Below the pieces are notes generated by a model. The model did not search any database, was not told where the DNA came from, and saw only the letters and a program-made list of their open reading frames with translations. A DNA stretch of 64,000 nucleotides. Origin: Alkalibacterium kapii (GTDB taxonomy: Bacteria; Bacillota; Bacilli; Lactobacillales; Carnobacteriaceae_A). The number at the start of each line of letters is the position of its first letter. The first letter of the stretch is position 1. Of this stretch, positions 1 to 9,667 are shown in pieces. The position numbers and the translations under genes are program-made. Location: the NCBI RefSeq assembly GCF_007988865.1, contig NZ_BJUY01000001.1:140913-204912 (forward strand), given 5' to 3'.

Positions 1-921
1 ATCCAGCGCTTTACCATTCTGCAAGTTTTCTTCAAGCTTTGCGCGTGCCTCATCTAAAGATGAACCCACTCCACCTAAATAAGCCATTTGACTCCCTAAA
101 ACAAGACACAGTTCTGTTAAGTCTTCTGGTCCGTGTCCTTTTAATGTATCGATAGCCTCTTTGACTTCCAAACTATTTCCAATAGCATTTCCTAAAGGCT
201 GACTCATATCTGAAATAACTGCCATAGTATTGCGTTCGACAGCTTCACCAATATTAACCATCGTTTCGGCAAGTTCTTTGGCTTGTTCAACACTCTTCAT
301 GAATGCTCCAGCACCTGTTTTAACATCTAAAACGATCGCATCAGCTCCGGCAGCGATTTTTTTGCTCATGATCGAGCTGGCAATCAGAGGAATCGACTCC
401 ACGGTACCTGTCACGTCTCTAAGTGCATACATTTTTTTATCTGCTGGTGTCAGATTTCCTGACTGCCCTACTACAGCCACTTTATTTTTATTTACAAGGT
501 CAACGAATTTTTCTTGTGTAACTTCTACGTTAAAGCCAGGCACCGCTTCCAATTTATCGATTGTTCCGCCCGTATGACCCAGTCCTCGACCACTCATTTT
601 AGCCACTGGAATACCCACACTCGCAACTAAGGGCGCTAATACTAGCGTCGTTGTATCACCTACGCCGCCTGTTGAATGTTTATCGACCTTGACCCCTTCG
701 ATAGGTGACAGATCGATTTGATCGCCGGATTCTACCATAGCCATCGTCAAGGCACTGCGTTCTTCATTATTCATTCCATTGAAGTAAATAGCCATTGCCA
801 TAGCACTCATCTGGTAATCAGGAATATCATCGGCAGTATAGTGTTCGATCATCCATTTGATTTCGCTTTCAGTCAAACTTTCGTTGTGCTGCTTTTTCTC
901 GATTAAATCAATCATACGCAT
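1..921 (-). CDS. pdp: Pyrimidine-nucleoside phosphorylase, C-terminus cut by window edge
   Basis: The gene enters from the left edge; 307 codons are visible, about 70% of the usual ~430. The start is ATG at 921 (protein begins [10 protein letters not shown]) behind AGGAGTG; an in-frame ATG at 915 is the alternative. The family signature KxSxxGxGHTGGTxDKLE is present around residues 108-125, and KHSTGG lies near residue 80 in the phosphate-binding region. The enzyme splits uridine, thymidine and deoxyuridine with phosphate, feeding pentose phosphates to salvage and catabolism in the cytosol. It points away from kbl, so the two have divergent promoters in 922-1106. Family assignment is firm; the missing C-terminus could not be checked. 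Confidence 0.95.
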   Translation of the reverse strand, partial: MRMIDLIEKKQHNESLTESEIKWMIEHYTADDIPDYQMSAMAMAIYFNGMNNEERSALTMAMVESGDQIDLSPIEGVKVDKHSTGGVGDTTTLVLAPLVASVGIPVAKMSGRGLGHTGGTIDKLEAVPGFNVEVTQEKFVDLVNKNKVAVVGQSGNLTPADKKMYALRDVTGTVESIPLIASSIMSKKIAAGADAIVLDVKTGAGAFMKSVEQAKELAETMVNIGEAVERNTMAVISDMSQPLGNAIGNSLEVKEAIDTLKGHGPEDLTELCLVLGSQMAYLGGVGSSLDEARAKLEENLQNGKALD

Positions 922-1007
922 AATTCTTTCACTCCTAATTATTTACTTATACTATACAGTGTACCATAAAGTAACGATATAAGTAGGGGGATTTAGCTAA
1001 GTAATGA

Positions 1008-1091
1008 TAAGAATATTCCAATAATCTGACTCCTGACTATATGATTCAGTAAAAAAGTGGTAGAATTACTTAGGATGATAAAATATTCTTA
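1008..1091. repeat. 10-bp inverted repeat bracketing the kbl promoter region
   Basis: TAAGAATATT (1008-1017) is the exact reverse complement of AATATTCTTA (1082-1091). The right arm lies just before the kbl ribosome binding site (AAGGAG). An extended -10 candidate, TGGTAGAAT (1058-1066), lies between the arms. It could be an operator pair or a 5'-UTR structure. The arms are A/T-rich, so chance cannot be excluded. Confidence 0.35.
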
Positions 1092-1106
1092 ATAAGGAGA
1101 GATTTC

Positions 1107-2300
1107 ATGACTAGTCAACGATTGAATACTTTTTTAGAAAAGAATCTACAGGAATTAAAAGATAAAGGACTTTACAACGAGATAGATGTTCTTGATGGTC
1201 CAAATGGAGCGAAAATTTCTATCGATGGGCATGAACTAATCAATATGTCGTCTAATAATTATCTAGGCTTTGCCAATGACCCGCGCTTAAAAGAAAAAGC
1301 GAATGAAGCTACTGATATTTACGGCGTTGGTGCAGGTGCAGTGCGTACAATCAATGGTACACAAGCGATCCACAAAGAACTGGAACAAAAAATCGCAGAA
1401 TTCAAAGGAACGGAAGCAGCCGTCGCTTTTCAATCAGGCTTCAACTGTAATATGGGCGCGATCCCAGCTGTTATGAATAAAAATGATGCCATTTTGTCTG
1501 ATGAGTTGAATCATGCATCGATCATTGATGGCTGCCGTTTATCAGGAGCCAAAGTTATCCGTGTCAAACATCAGGATATGGATGATTTACGTGCGAAAGC
1601 CAAAGAAGCTGTAGAGAGCGGTCAATACGAAAAAATTATGTATATTACTGACGGTGTATTTTCTATGGATGGCGACGTTGCAAATATTCCGGGTATCGTG
1701 GAGATCGCTGAAGAATTCGACTTGATCACTTATGTGGATGATGCACATGGTTCAGGCGTCATGGGCAAAGGTGCCGGAACAGTTAAACACTTTGGACTGC
1801 AGGATAAAATCGATTTCCAGATGGGAACTCTTTCCAAAGCAGTTGGTGTTGTTGGCGGATATGTGGCCGGAACGCAGAATCTTATCGATTGGCTTAAAGT
1901 CCGTGCACGTCCCTTCCTCTTTTCTACATCGCTTACGCCGGCAGCATCGGCGGCATGTATGGAAGCCATTGACATTATGACGAATTCTACTGAAGAGCAT
2001 GACAAACTTTGGGAAAATGGCCGCTACCTTAAAGAAGGATTAAAAAATCTAGGTTTTGATATCGGTAACTCAGAAACACCAATCACCCCATGTATCCTAG
2101 GCGAAGAAAAACTGACACAGACTTTCTCAAAACGTCTAACTGAAGAAGGAGTTTACGCTAAATCCATTGTTTTCCCGACCGTTCCACGCGGGACTGGACG
2201 AGTAAGAAATATGCCGACTGCCGCTCATACAAAGGAAATGCTGGATGAGGTTCTGGCCGTATATGAAAAAGTCGGTAAGGAATTGAATGTTATAAAATAA
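1107..2300 (+). CDS. kbl: Glycine C-acetyltransferase (2-amino-3-ketobutyrate CoA ligase)
   Basis: A 397-aa PLP enzyme of the alpha-oxoamine synthase family, of the usual length. It converts 2-amino-3-ketobutyrate plus CoA to glycine and acetyl-CoA. The PLP lysine sits in TLSKAVG (K244), the cofactor aspartate/histidine segment in DDAHGSG (211-217), and the ring-stacking histidine in LNHASI (H136). ATG follows AAGGAG at good spacing. The next gene, 86 bp downstream, is the threonine dehydrogenase that makes its substrate, so the pair forms a threonine-to-glycine catabolic operon. The related enzymes BioF and ALAS are less likely given this partner. Confidence 0.95.
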   Translation: MTSQRLNTFLEKNLQELKDKGLYNEIDVLDGPNGAKISIDGHELINMSSNNYLGFANDPRLKEKANEATDIYGVGAGAVRTINGTQAIHKELEQKIAEFKGTEAAVAFQSGFNCNMGAIPAVMNKNDAILSDELNHASIIDGCRLSGAKVIRVKHQDMDDLRAKAKEAVESGQYEKIMYITDGVFSMDGDVANIPGIVEIAEEFDLITYVDDAHGSGVMGKGAGTVKHFGLQDKIDFQMGTLSKAVGVVGGYVAGTQNLIDWLKVRARPFLFSTSLTPAASAACMEAIDIMTNSTEEHDKLWENGRYLKEGLKNLGFDIGNSETPITPCILGEEKLTQTFSKRLTEEGVYAKSIVFPTVPRGTGRVRNMPTAAHTKEMLDEVLAVYEKVGKELNVIK

Positions 2301-2315
2301 AGAGACAAAAAATGG

Positions 2316-2359
2316 AGAAAGAGGATCGGGCAAAAGCTCTTTCCCTTTCTCCTCTTTCT
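2316..2359 (+). other. Intercistronic hairpin between kbl and tdh
   Basis: AGAAAGAGG (2316-2324) pairs perfectly with CCTCTTTCT (2351-2359). An overlapping alternative helix, GGAGAAAG (2314-2321) with CTTTCTCC (2345-2352), excludes it. No U-tract follows, so a processing or translation-modulating element is more likely than a terminator. Confidence 0.4.
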
Positions 2360-2385
2360 AAAAGATAAAGGTCGGAGGTTTTTTT

Positions 2386-3333
2386 TTGAAAAAAATATTG
2401 ATTACAGGTGCTCTTGGACAAATCGGTTCAGAGCTTACGTTGAAATTAAGAGAAGTTTACGGGGCGGAGAATGTTGTGGCTACCGACATTAAAACACCGC
2501 AAAATTCAAAAGTCGTTTCAGAAGGTATTTTTGAACAGTTGGATGTGACTGATGCAGCACGCATGAATGATTTAGTGGAAACATATGATGTGGATACCTT
2601 TATCCATTTAGCTGCTTTATTATCCGCCGTAGCCGAAGCTAAACCCAAACTAGCCTGGGATTTGAATATGGGGGGCTTACTTAATGCACTGGAAGTTTCT
2701 AGAGAACATGATCTGACATTCTTTACCCCCAGTTCAATTGGAGCATTCGGCCCAACAACACCGAAAGACCAAACGCCTCAAGTAACGATCCAACGGCCGA
2801 CTACCATGTATGGCGTGACAAAAGTAAGCGGCGAATTGTTGTGCGATTATTATCATCAAAAATTTGGAGTGGATACACGCAGTGTCCGTTTCCCTGGACT
2901 CATTTCCTACGCTACACTTCCAGGCGGCGGGACGACGGATTATGCTGTGGATATATATTATGAAGCACTGGCAAATCATTCATACGCCTCATTTATTGCA
3001 GAAGGTACATATATGGACATGATGTATATGCCGGATGCGATCGAGCTGATCATAAAACTGATGGAAGCTCCTGCTGATAAACTTTTGAATCGCAATGCTT
3101 ACAATGTCAGTGCAATGAGCATAGCGCCAGAGGATATCGCTCAGGAAATCCAGAAACATATACCGGATTTTGAGCTGTCATATGATGTCGATCCTGTCAG
3201 ACAACATATCGCTGAATCATGGCCCAATGCCCTTGACACTACTTCGGCTAAAGAAGAGTGGGGTTTTTCTCCTAAGTATGATTTAAAGAAAATGACAGAA
3301 GATATGCTGAAACAATTAAAGAAAAAGAACTAA
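2386..3333 (+). CDS. tdh: L-threonine 3-dehydrogenase, SDR (GalE-like) type
   Basis: A 315-aa NAD-dependent extended short-chain dehydrogenase. The NAD-binding GALGQIGS is at residues 8-15, the catalytic serine region SSIGAFGP at 116-123, and the catalytic pair YxxxK at Y142/K146. It oxidises threonine to 2-amino-3-ketobutyrate, which Kbl cleaves. It is unrelated in fold to the zinc-dependent medium-chain Tdh of E. coli. The start is TTG at 2386, the first usable codon behind a strong GGAGG and a run of nine T. The substrate is inferred from the signature and the kbl partner. A strong terminator follows immediately. Confidence 0.92.
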   Translation: MKKILITGALGQIGSELTLKLREVYGAENVVATDIKTPQNSKVVSEGIFEQLDVTDAARMNDLVETYDVDTFIHLAALLSAVAEAKPKLAWDLNMGGLLNALEVSREHDLTFFTPSSIGAFGPTTPKDQTPQVTIQRPTTMYGVTKVSGELLCDYYHQKFGVDTRSVRFPGLISYATLPGGGTTDYAVDIYYEALANHSYASFIAEGTYMDMMYMPDAIELIIKLMEAPADKLLNRNAYNVSAMSIAPEDIAQEIQKHIPDFELSYDVDPVRQHIAESWPNALDTTSAKEEWGFSPKYDLKKMTEDMLKQLKKKN

Positions 3334-3338
3334 ATGAG

Positions 3339-3392
3339 AAAGACTGCATTTATCCATGAAATGATAGCTTTGTGGATGAACGCAGTCTTTTT
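3339..3392 (+). terminator. Rho-independent terminator of kbl-tdh
   Basis: AAAGACTGC pairs with GCAGTCTTT, reinforced by TCCA/TGGA inside, and is followed by a T-run. It starts a few bases after the tdh stop codon. Confidence 0.88.
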
Positions 3393-3418
3393 TATCGAGA
3401 TATAAGAATAAGATGTGG

Positions 3419-3443
3419 AAGGCGGCCTGTTGTCGCCTTTTTT
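3419..3443 (+). terminator. Second, smaller terminator-like hairpin
   Basis: AAGGCG (3419-3424) pairs with CGCCTT (3434-3439) and runs into six T. It lies about 30 bp after the first terminator and just before the repeat array. Confidence 0.55.
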
Positions 3444-3459
3444 CATTTTGAATTAACTT

Positions 3460-3770
3460 GCTCAAACTCATTTTTTTGACTTGAAGTAGGTTCATATGGT
3501 GTCATATTAGGAACTCAAATCAGGTTTCTCCTTGAGCTGCTCTTATAACACTTTACAGTGGTAACTCATCTTAACCCCTTTAATGGAGTTAGTATTATGA
3601 GCGCTTGTAACAGCTACCCGATCACACTTATTGTTTTGAGTTACCATTAAAGAGGGCTATAGTATAAACTCGAGCACAAACAACTACTGGAGTTCCTGTT
3701 ATATCGCTGAATAATAGTTTCTCGAACCACTTTCTCTGCGTGAGTTCCCATTATTAGACTATCAGTCCAT
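3460..3770. repeat. Degenerate 52-bp tandem array (array C)
   Basis: Non-coding spacer between convergent tdh and rpiA. GAG-type half-sites occur at 3534, 3586, 3638, 3690 and 3742, exactly 52 bp apart. ACTC-like half-sites lie at 3513, 3564, 3616 (ACCC), 3668 and 3720 (TCTC), nearly all 22 bp before the next GAG. Sequence between these marks is poorly conserved, so the array shows only through its spacing. The geometry equals that of the better-conserved array at 23.9-24.3 kb. No gene was seen in 3444-3852. Confidence 0.6.
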
Positions 3771-3852
3771 ATCACCTATCTTCATATAAAGATTAACAGA
3801 CACAATAAGATCGATTTCCTACTCTTCCCCTGTATCTTTTATCGCAATTCAA

Positions 3853-4530
3853 TCAGCGCTTGACATCTTTTACTTCTGGTCCATTTTCTGTACCCACAAT
3901 AACTTTGGTCACACAGTCCAAAAACAGTCCGTGCTCTACAACCCCTGTCAGAGAATCCAGCCAGCTCGCAAGCTCATGCGGCTTATCGATTTCTTCCAAA
4001 TGAAGATCAATAATGTAATTTCCTGAATCCGTCAAATATAAGTCACCTTTATCGTCTTTTCTAAAGCTTGGCTTCATATGTTTTTTTTCAAATAGACGAA
4101 AAACTTGCTGACAGCCAAATTTCACGACTTCTACCGGTAATGGAAAAGCACCCAGTTTATGAACCAGTTTGCTGTCATCCACGATCCATATCACTTCGGC
4201 TGACTGATTGGCTACCATCTTTTCAAATAAATGAGCACCCCCGCCTCCTTTTATTCCCTGGTAGTCATCAGAAATCTCATCGGCTCCATCAATGGTAAGA
4301 TCGATTTTTTCTATGTCATTGATATCTTTTAAAGGGATTCCCAACTTTCCAGCATGGTCTGCTGTTCTGTTTGAAGTCGTCACGCCAGTAATAGACAAGC
4401 CCTCTTCGTTTACACGTTTTCCTACTGCTTCAACCATATAATAAGCGGTAGATCCTGTACCAAGTCCTACAACCATCCCGTCTTTTACAAATTCGGCCGC
4501 TTTATTTCCTACCATTTCTTTAAAATTCAT
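3853..4530 (-). CDS. rpiA: Ribose-5-phosphate isomerase A
   Basis: A 225-aa cytosolic enzyme interconverting ribose 5-phosphate and ribulose 5-phosphate in the pentose phosphate pathway. Phosphate-binding GLGTGSTA is at residues 22-29, the active-site DGADEI at 81-86, and [11 protein letters not shown] at 94-104 contains the catalytic glutamate E103. ATG follows AAGGAG. It stands alone: the pot operon upstream ends in a terminator, and array C lies downstream. Confidence 0.96.
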   Translation of the reverse strand: MNFKEMVGNKAAEFVKDGMVVGLGTGSTAYYMVEAVGKRVNEEGLSITGVTTSNRTADHAGKLGIPLKDINDIEKIDLTIDGADEISDDYQGIKGGGGAHLFEKMVANQSAEVIWIVDDSKLVHKLGAFPLPVEVVKFGCQQVFRLFEKKHMKPSFRKDDKGDLYLTDSGNYIIDLHLEEIDKPHELASWLDSLTGVVEHGLFLDCVTKVIVGTENGPEVKDVKR

Positions 4531-4586
4531 TTTACCGACTCCTTATTGTTTGTATTACTTCGATTATAGCACAGAAAATAGGCTGG

Positions 4587-4623
4587 AAAAAAAGAAGTGA
4601 GCATCCTAATTGGACGTCACTTC
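4587..4623 (-). terminator. Terminator of the pot operon
   Basis: On the minus strand GAAGTGA pairs with TCACTTC (4617-4623 with 4594-4600), with a further GTCC/GGAT pairing inside, followed by seven T. It lies just after the potD stop. Confidence 0.88.
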
Positions 4624-4635
4624 CTCTCATCAGTT

Positions 4636-5703
4636 TTATTTCAACGTTTTGAATTTTAAAAACAAGTCATTATATAGGCCTATAAACTCTTGTCCCAAAT
4701 CTTCATATACTTCCAGTTTCTCCAGGGTACTTTGATCAGGATAAAACTGTTCATCTTCAATCGTCTCTTCTGCAAAATAGGCCATTGCCGCTTTATTTGG
4801 GGTACTGTAGCCGATATAATCAGCATTTTGAGCAGCTACCTCAGGGACAAGCATAAAATTGATGAAAGCATAAGCTGCTTCTTTGTTTTTTACCGTATAA
4901 GGAATAACCATATTGTCGAACCATAAATTCGACCCTTCTTCAGGGAGTATATAGTGGATGTCCTCATTTTCCCATATCATGTCAGCTGCCTCACCGGAAT
5001 AAGTCACTGCCAGACCCGCTTCTTCCTGAATCATATACATCTTGATTTCATCAGCGACAAGTGCCTTGATATTGGGAGCTAGGTCCGTCAGTTTGTCGGC
5101 TGCCGCATCCAATTCGTTCCGGTCTTTAGAATTCAAAGAATGTCCCGTAGCCTGCAAACCGATCCCAAGCACTTCTCTGGCTCCATCGATCATTAGAATG
5201 CTATTACGATATTCTGAATCGAATAAGTCCTCCCAAGTCATTGGAGCATCCTTGACCATGTTTTCATTATAAGCGATGCCTAACGTCCCCCAAAAATAAG
5301 GTATTGAATACTGATTACCCCGATCAAAACTCAAATCCATAAACGCACCATCTATATTTTCGAATCCGTTTATTTTTTCATGATCAAGTGGAAGAACAAG
5401 GTCTTCTTTTATCATTCGAGCAATCATATACTCACTCGGAATCACTAAATCATATCCTGTTCCGCCCTGCTCGACTTTCGTATACATTGCTTCGTTTGAA
5501 TCAAATGTTTCATAAATCACTTGATAGCCTGTTTCTTTTTCAAAGCGTGAGAGCAGTTCTGGGTCGATATAATCTCCCCAGTTATATAAATGGAAGATAT
5601 CTGGTTCCGCAGTGCCACTGGTGTGCTGCAAAAGATTCTTGGTAAAGTGCAGACCACTGGCGAGCAACACGATCAAAAAGGATAGAACTGTCAGCTTTTT
5701 CAT
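4636..5703 (-). CDS. potD: Spermidine/putrescine ABC transporter substrate-binding protein
   Basis: A 355-aa extracellular polyamine receptor of the PotABCD importer. The N-terminus has a hydrophobic segment (about residues 5-22) without a lipobox cysteine, so it is probably membrane-held by an uncleaved signal, as known for lactic acid bacterial PotD. Family segments YNWGDYIDPELL, FDSNEAMYTKV and NLWFDNMVIP (polyamine pocket) are present. It is last of four translationally coupled genes: its ATG overlaps the potC stop in TTAATG. The exact polyamine preference is inferred from the family. Confidence 0.95.
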   Translation of the reverse strand: MKKLTVLSFLIVLLASGLHFTKNLLQHTSGTAEPDIFHLYNWGDYIDPELLSRFEKETGYQVIYETFDSNEAMYTKVEQGGTGYDLVIPSEYMIARMIKEDLVLPLDHEKINGFENIDGAFMDLSFDRGNQYSIPYFWGTLGIAYNENMVKDAPMTWEDLFDSEYRNSILMIDGAREVLGIGLQATGHSLNSKDRNELDAAADKLTDLAPNIKALVADEIKMYMIQEEAGLAVTYSGEAADMIWENEDIHYILPEEGSNLWFDNMVIPYTVKNKEAAYAFINFMLVPEVAAQNADYIGYSTPNKAAMAYFAEETIEDEQFYPDQSTLEKLEVYEDLGQEFIGLYNDLFLKFKTLK

Positions 5704-6536
5704 TAAGGTCTCACCGCTTTCTCGTGATTAGTTGGATCCAAAGATAAGGGTTGTTTTTTTGAACGCTGCTTTTTCTGTATAAAATAATAGATAAGAACGA
5801 GGCCTATCGTTACTAAAAAGAGAAGCGTACTCAATGCATTGATTTCCAGGCTCACGCCTTGACGCGCACGCGAGTAGATTTCAACCGCTAACGTTGCAAA
5901 TCCATTGCCTGTCACAAAAAAAGATACTGCAAAATCGTCGATCGAATACGTAAAAGCCATAAAGAAACCTGCAAAAACACCTGGACGGATGTCCGGCAAA
6001 ATGATTTCTTTCAAAACCTGCCACTGATTTGCGCCCAGATCTCTGCCGGCTGTGATCATGTGTTCATTCATTTCTTCAAGTTTCGGTAAAACCATCAATA
6101 CAACGATAGGTATGCTGAAGGCGATGTGAGAAACAAGGACGGAATAAAAGCCTAGTCTGAAACCGATCAGCGTAAACAACAGAAGGAAACTGGCTCCTAT
6201 AATGACATCAGGAGAAACAAGCAGGATCGTGTTCAGGTTGATAAGGATGCGTTGGGTCCGCTTCGCTCTGGAAAAATAAATACCAATAGCTCCCAGTGTA
6301 CCTATTACAGTCGCAGCGAGAGAAGAGAGTAGCGCCACGCGCAGTGTATCAAGAGCAATAATCAAAAGGCGCGTGTCTTTTTGAAGCGCTGAATAATGTT
6401 TAAAAGTGAAACCTTGAAACTGATTCATCGTTCCGGCTTTATTAAATGAATAAAAGAACAAATATAAAATCGGCAGATACAGCAGGATGAAAACGACAGC
6501 AAGATAGACCGAAGAGCGTTTTGTATTCTTTTTCAT
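5703..6536 (-). CDS. potC: Spermidine/putrescine ABC transporter permease PotC
   Basis: A 277-aa inner-membrane permease with about six transmembrane segments. The cytoplasmic EAA loop, which contacts the ATPase, reads AGRDLGANQWQVLKEIILPD around residues 162-181. The start overlaps the potB stop (TAATG) behind a GAGG site within potB. It forms the translocation channel with PotB. Confidence 0.95.
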   Translation of the reverse strand: MKKNTKRSSVYLAVVFILLYLPILYLFFYSFNKAGTMNQFQGFTFKHYSALQKDTRLLIIALDTLRVALLSSLAATVIGTLGAIGIYFSRAKRTQRILINLNTILLVSPDVIIGASFLLLFTLIGFRLGFYSVLVSHIAFSIPIVVLMVLPKLEEMNEHMITAGRDLGANQWQVLKEIILPDIRPGVFAGFFMAFTYSIDDFAVSFFVTGNGFATLAVEIYSRARQGVSLEINALSTLLFLVTIGLVLIYYFIQKKQRSKKQPLSLDPTNHEKAVRP

Positions 6537-7342
6537 TATCCGATGCCTCCTCTTTGATGTTTACGAGTAAGCCCCATAACCACAAACACGATTACAATCA
6601 GGACGATCCCCATCACAGATCCCATCCCCCAGTTCTTTGTAACGAGAAAGTGCTGTTCAATCGCTGTTCCTAATGTCATGACACGGTTCCCTGCTATGAG
6701 CCGGGTCAGCATGAAGAGCGACAAAGAAGGAATAAACACGGCCTGGATCCCACTTCTCACTCCCGATAAGGATAAGGGATAAACAACTGAACGAAACGTC
6801 TGCCACTCGTTTGCTCCTAAATCCCGGCTTGCTAGAATCAGCGATCCTTCAATACCGTCAAGGGCATTAAATAACGGCAGCAGCATAAAGGGAATTTCAA
6901 TATACGTAGCAACGATCAAAAAACTCGATCGTGTAAAAAGGAGCGGCTGAGGGCCGACCCCCATCACACCAAGCAGCTGGTTGACGAGACCTGACTGACT
7001 CAGTATCCCAATAAACGCATAAGCTTTAAGCAGGATGTTTATCCACGTTGGTAAAATCAGCACTAAAAGCCAAAGTTGTTTGTGTTTTGTCTTTGTAAGA
7101 AAGTATGCGGCAGGATAACTTATAAAAAGAGTCATGGCAGTGATCAAAAAAGCGTATAAAAAGCTTTGTCCCGTCATATACAGATAAACGGGGGATGTAA
7201 AATAACCCTTGAGATTTAAAAATGTAAAGGATCCATCCATATCTCTAAAGGACTGAAACAGCATCAAAAGGACAGGTACAACAACGAACAAGCCCATCCA
7301 TAAATAATAAGGGGCGGACAGCAGCTTTCTTTGTTTATCCAT
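6536..7342 (-). CDS. potB: Spermidine/putrescine ABC transporter permease PotB
   Basis: A 268-aa permease with about six membrane spans and an EAA loop [23 protein letters not shown] at 7342 ([10 protein letters not shown]) is chosen because AAGGAG lies nine bases upstream. The in-frame ATG at 7363 has no such site. With this start the gene overlaps the end of potA by 8 bp, implying coupled translation. Confidence 0.94.
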   Translation of the reverse strand: MDKQRKLLSAPYYLWMGLFVVVPVLLMLFQSFRDMDGSFTFLNLKGYFTSPVYLYMTGQSFLYAFLITAMTLFISYPAAYFLTKTKHKQLWLLVLILPTWINILLKAYAFIGILSQSGLVNQLLGVMGVGPQPLLFTRSSFLIVATYIEIPFMLLPLFNALDGIEGSLILASRDLGANEWQTFRSVVYPLSLSGVRSGIQAVFIPSLSLFMLTRLIAGNRVMTLGTAIEQHFLVTKNWGMGSVMGIVLIVIVFVVMGLTRKHQRGGIG

Positions 7343-8459
7343 GGAAATCGGCTCCTTTTTCATCCGCGTTCACAGATGTCGTATACTGCTCTATCCGCTC
7401 ATCAAAATCTTCTTCTGTCTCACTTAAACGCATGATATGAATGTCTTCAGGCTGAAACGTGAGGCCGACAATTTTTCCTGATTCTGTCTTTTTTGTAGAA
7501 TGTATCAACCACTCATTGCCGCTCTGGTCAAGGCCAACGATCTCATAATGAACGCCGCGAAAAAGCTGTGTTTCAACCGTTATTTGTATTTGACCAGCAT
7601 CAGCGTCCGTGACTGTCAAATCTTCCGGACGTATAACGACATCAACTTTTTCATTTGTATTCATGCCGCCATCTACACAAACAAACCGTTTGCCAGCAAA
7701 AGATACGAGATAATCAGAAAGCATACGTCCCTTTACAATATTGCTTTCACCAATAAAATCAGCAACGTAGCGATTGATGGGTTCATCGTAAATATCCATA
7801 GGTGTACCTGTCTGAACGATCTCTCCATTTTTCATGACCATGATTTCATCACTCATAGCAAGTGCTTCTTCCTGATCATGTGTAACGAATAGGAAGGTGA
7901 TCCCCAGCCGGCGCTGCAGTGCTCGCAGTTCATACTGCATTTCCGTACGTAATTTCAAATCAAGCGCTGAGAGAGGTTCATCCAGTAAAAGAACATCCGG
8001 TTCATTGACGATCGCACGCGCTATGGCAACGCGCTGTTTCTGTCCGCCCGACATTTCTGTGGTCTCTTTGTTTTCAAATCCATTCAGACGTACGAGCTGT
8101 AGAGCTGTCTTTACCTTTTCTCTTATTTGCTGTTTACTTATTCTTTTCAATTTCAATCCAAAAGCCACATTATCAAAAACATTCATATGAGGAAACAAGG
8201 CATAATCCTGGAAGACGGTGTTGACTTTACGTTTTTCAGCAGGCGTGTTGATGGCATTATCTCCATTCAAGACGACGACTCCGCTGCTAGGCTGTGTAAA
8301 ACCCGCGATAATATTAAGAATCGTCGACTTCCCGCAGCCTGAAGGACCTAATAATGTATAAAACTTTCCTTTTTTCAGTTCAAATGTAATATCTTTCAAG
8401 ACATATTCTTCTTCATACTTTTTTTCAACGTGCGTGAAGGAAACAATATTTTTTTCCAT
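7335..8459 (-). CDS. potA: Spermidine/putrescine ABC transporter ATP-binding protein
   Basis: A 374-aa ATPase energising polyamine uptake. Walker [10 protein letters not shown] is at residues 38-46, the signature [13 protein letters not shown] near 137, Walker [12 protein letters not shown] near 159, and the switch-loop histidine in VTHDQEEA. The last ~130 residues are a TOBE-type regulatory domain. ATG at 8459 is preferred (AGGGG 11 bases upstream) over an upstream GTG at 8471 that overlaps that site. It is the first gene of potABCD. The murB-pot neighbourhood resembles the streptococcal murB-potABCD cluster. Confidence 0.95.
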   Translation of the reverse strand: MEKNIVSFTHVEKKYEEEYVLKDITFELKKGKFYTLLGPSGCGKSTILNIIAGFTQPSSGVVVLNGDNAINTPAEKRKVNTVFQDYALFPHMNVFDNVAFGLKLKRISKQQIREKVKTALQLVRLNGFENKETTEMSGGQKQRVAIARAIVNEPDVLLLDEPLSALDLKLRTEMQYELRALQRRLGITFLFVTHDQEEALAMSDEIMVMKNGEIVQTGTPMDIYDEPINRYVADFIGESNIVKGRMLSDYLVSFAGKRFVCVDGGMNTNEKVDVVIRPEDLTVTDADAGQIQITVETQLFRGVHYEIVGLDQSGNEWLIHSTKKTESGKIVGLTFQPEDIHIMRLSETEEDFDERIEQYTTSVNADEKGADFHG

Positions 8460-8632
8460 CAACAAAAACACCCCTTTTAAAACCGATTTTATCGAACCTC
8501 ATTATTATATCGGCTAAGGGGTGAAATGCAATATTTATTTGATTTATATAACCTGTTCATCAAGAAAATGTGTTCAAAAATTGGCGATAAAACGACACAG
8601 TTTTAAAAAATCATTATTAAACTAACTGCTTG

Positions 8633-9553
8633 TCATTCTTTACTGTTTTTATAGTTTTGGATGATGGTTTCACATACTTCATGAGTGAGTAATGCACTTT
8701 TTAATGAAATGGGATTTTCTCCACCTGTTTCCACTGCTTGTATAAAGGCTGCTATCATAGGAGCAAAGCCTCTTTTTTCCAGCATTTCTACCCAGTCACC
8801 TGCTTTAGTCATCATGGCTCCTTCACTGTTGTAGGTCGTTTTATCGGTAAGGTTTTTCAAAATGACTGTCGCTTCAGGACTTTGTACTTCATATACTTCA
8901 AGTTTTGCTCCTGATTCATTATTTATAGCAACATAAGCCGTAGATTTTGATGTCTTAAGCATCACCCATGCTCGCTTGAATCGACCCCTTTCAACAACAA
9001 TATCAGACTGAATGACTTCCGGCGGTTCATCCATGAGATAGAGCGCTGTATCCAGCGGATGGATCATCAAATCATAAACACGATAGCGCACATCGAAATC
9101 TGTGTTATCGCTTTGGTTTTTTTGTAGGATCAGATGATTTTTATTCGGTAATTGCTTGATCTCCTGAACCATAGGAGCAAAACGTCTGTTGAACCCCGTC
9201 ATAAGAAGCGTTTTCTGTTTATCTGCATACGTCAATAACGCTTTCGTTTGCTCACTGTTTTCAGTCAGCGGTTTATCGACAAACACAGGGATTTTCTTCT
9301 TTAAAAATGCCCGACATACGTCCTCGTGAGTGTCTGACGGCGTGTGGATAAAAACGGCATCCACACGCTCCAAAAGATTTTTCCAGTCAGTAAACTGACG
9401 ATCCTCAGGAATGCCGTATTTTTTCCCTACTGTTTTTAACGTATCCGGTGTACGCGTCGAAAAATACCATTCATGCTTTGTATGTCGAGCTGTATAAATG
9501 GGTAAATATGCTTTTTGAGCAATGTTACCTAATCCTATGACACCTATTTTCAA
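8633..9553 (-). CDS. Gfo/Idh/MocA family oxidoreductase
   Basis: A 306-aa NAD(P)-dependent oxidoreductase. The Rossmann motif GVIGLGNIA is at residues 3-11, and the conserved Gfo/Idh lysine lies in FVDKPLTENSEQ. The C-terminal half is the usual alpha/beta substrate domain. TTG at 9553 is chosen (GGAGG nine bases upstream); the longer frame back to 9616 adds an atypical 21 residues without a binding site. The protein looks like the MviM/YceM-type subgroup, whose substrate is not known. It lies between murB and potA on the same strand but follows a terminator, so it likely has its own promoter. Confidence 0.85.
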   Translation of the reverse strand: MKIGVIGLGNIAQKAYLPIYTARHTKHEWYFSTRTPDTLKTVGKKYGIPEDRQFTDWKNLLERVDAVFIHTPSDTHEDVCRAFLKKKIPVFVDKPLTENSEQTKALLTYADKQKTLLMTGFNRRFAPMVQEIKQLPNKNHLILQKNQSDNTDFDVRYRVYDLMIHPLDTALYLMDEPPEVIQSDIVVERGRFKRAWVMLKTSKSTAYVAINNESGAKLEVYEVQSPEATVILKNLTDKTTYNSEGAMMTKAGDWVEMLEKRGFAPMIAAFIQAVETGGENPISLKSALLTHEVCETIIQNYKNSKE

Positions 9554-9622
9554 ATCTTTGTCCCTCCGTAATTTTCTCTTTAACGCTATAATTACTATAC
9601 CATGCGTCAGAGTCATTCCCTT

Positions 9623-9657
9623 TATAAAAAATCCACTCTCATATAAGGAGAATGGAT
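9623..9657 (-). terminator. Terminator of murB
   Basis: On the minus strand a 10-bp stem (9648-9657 with 9631-9640, one G-U pair) and an ATATAAG-type loop are followed by TTTTTTAT. It lies 10 bp after the murB stop. Confidence 0.85.
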
Positions 9658-9667
9658 CGTTTTTATA

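Noticed and set aside
4636..5703. PotD without lipobox as a broken lipoprotein
   Set aside because: PotD proteins of streptococci and related bacteria also lack the cysteine and keep an uncleaved anchor, so this is family-normal.
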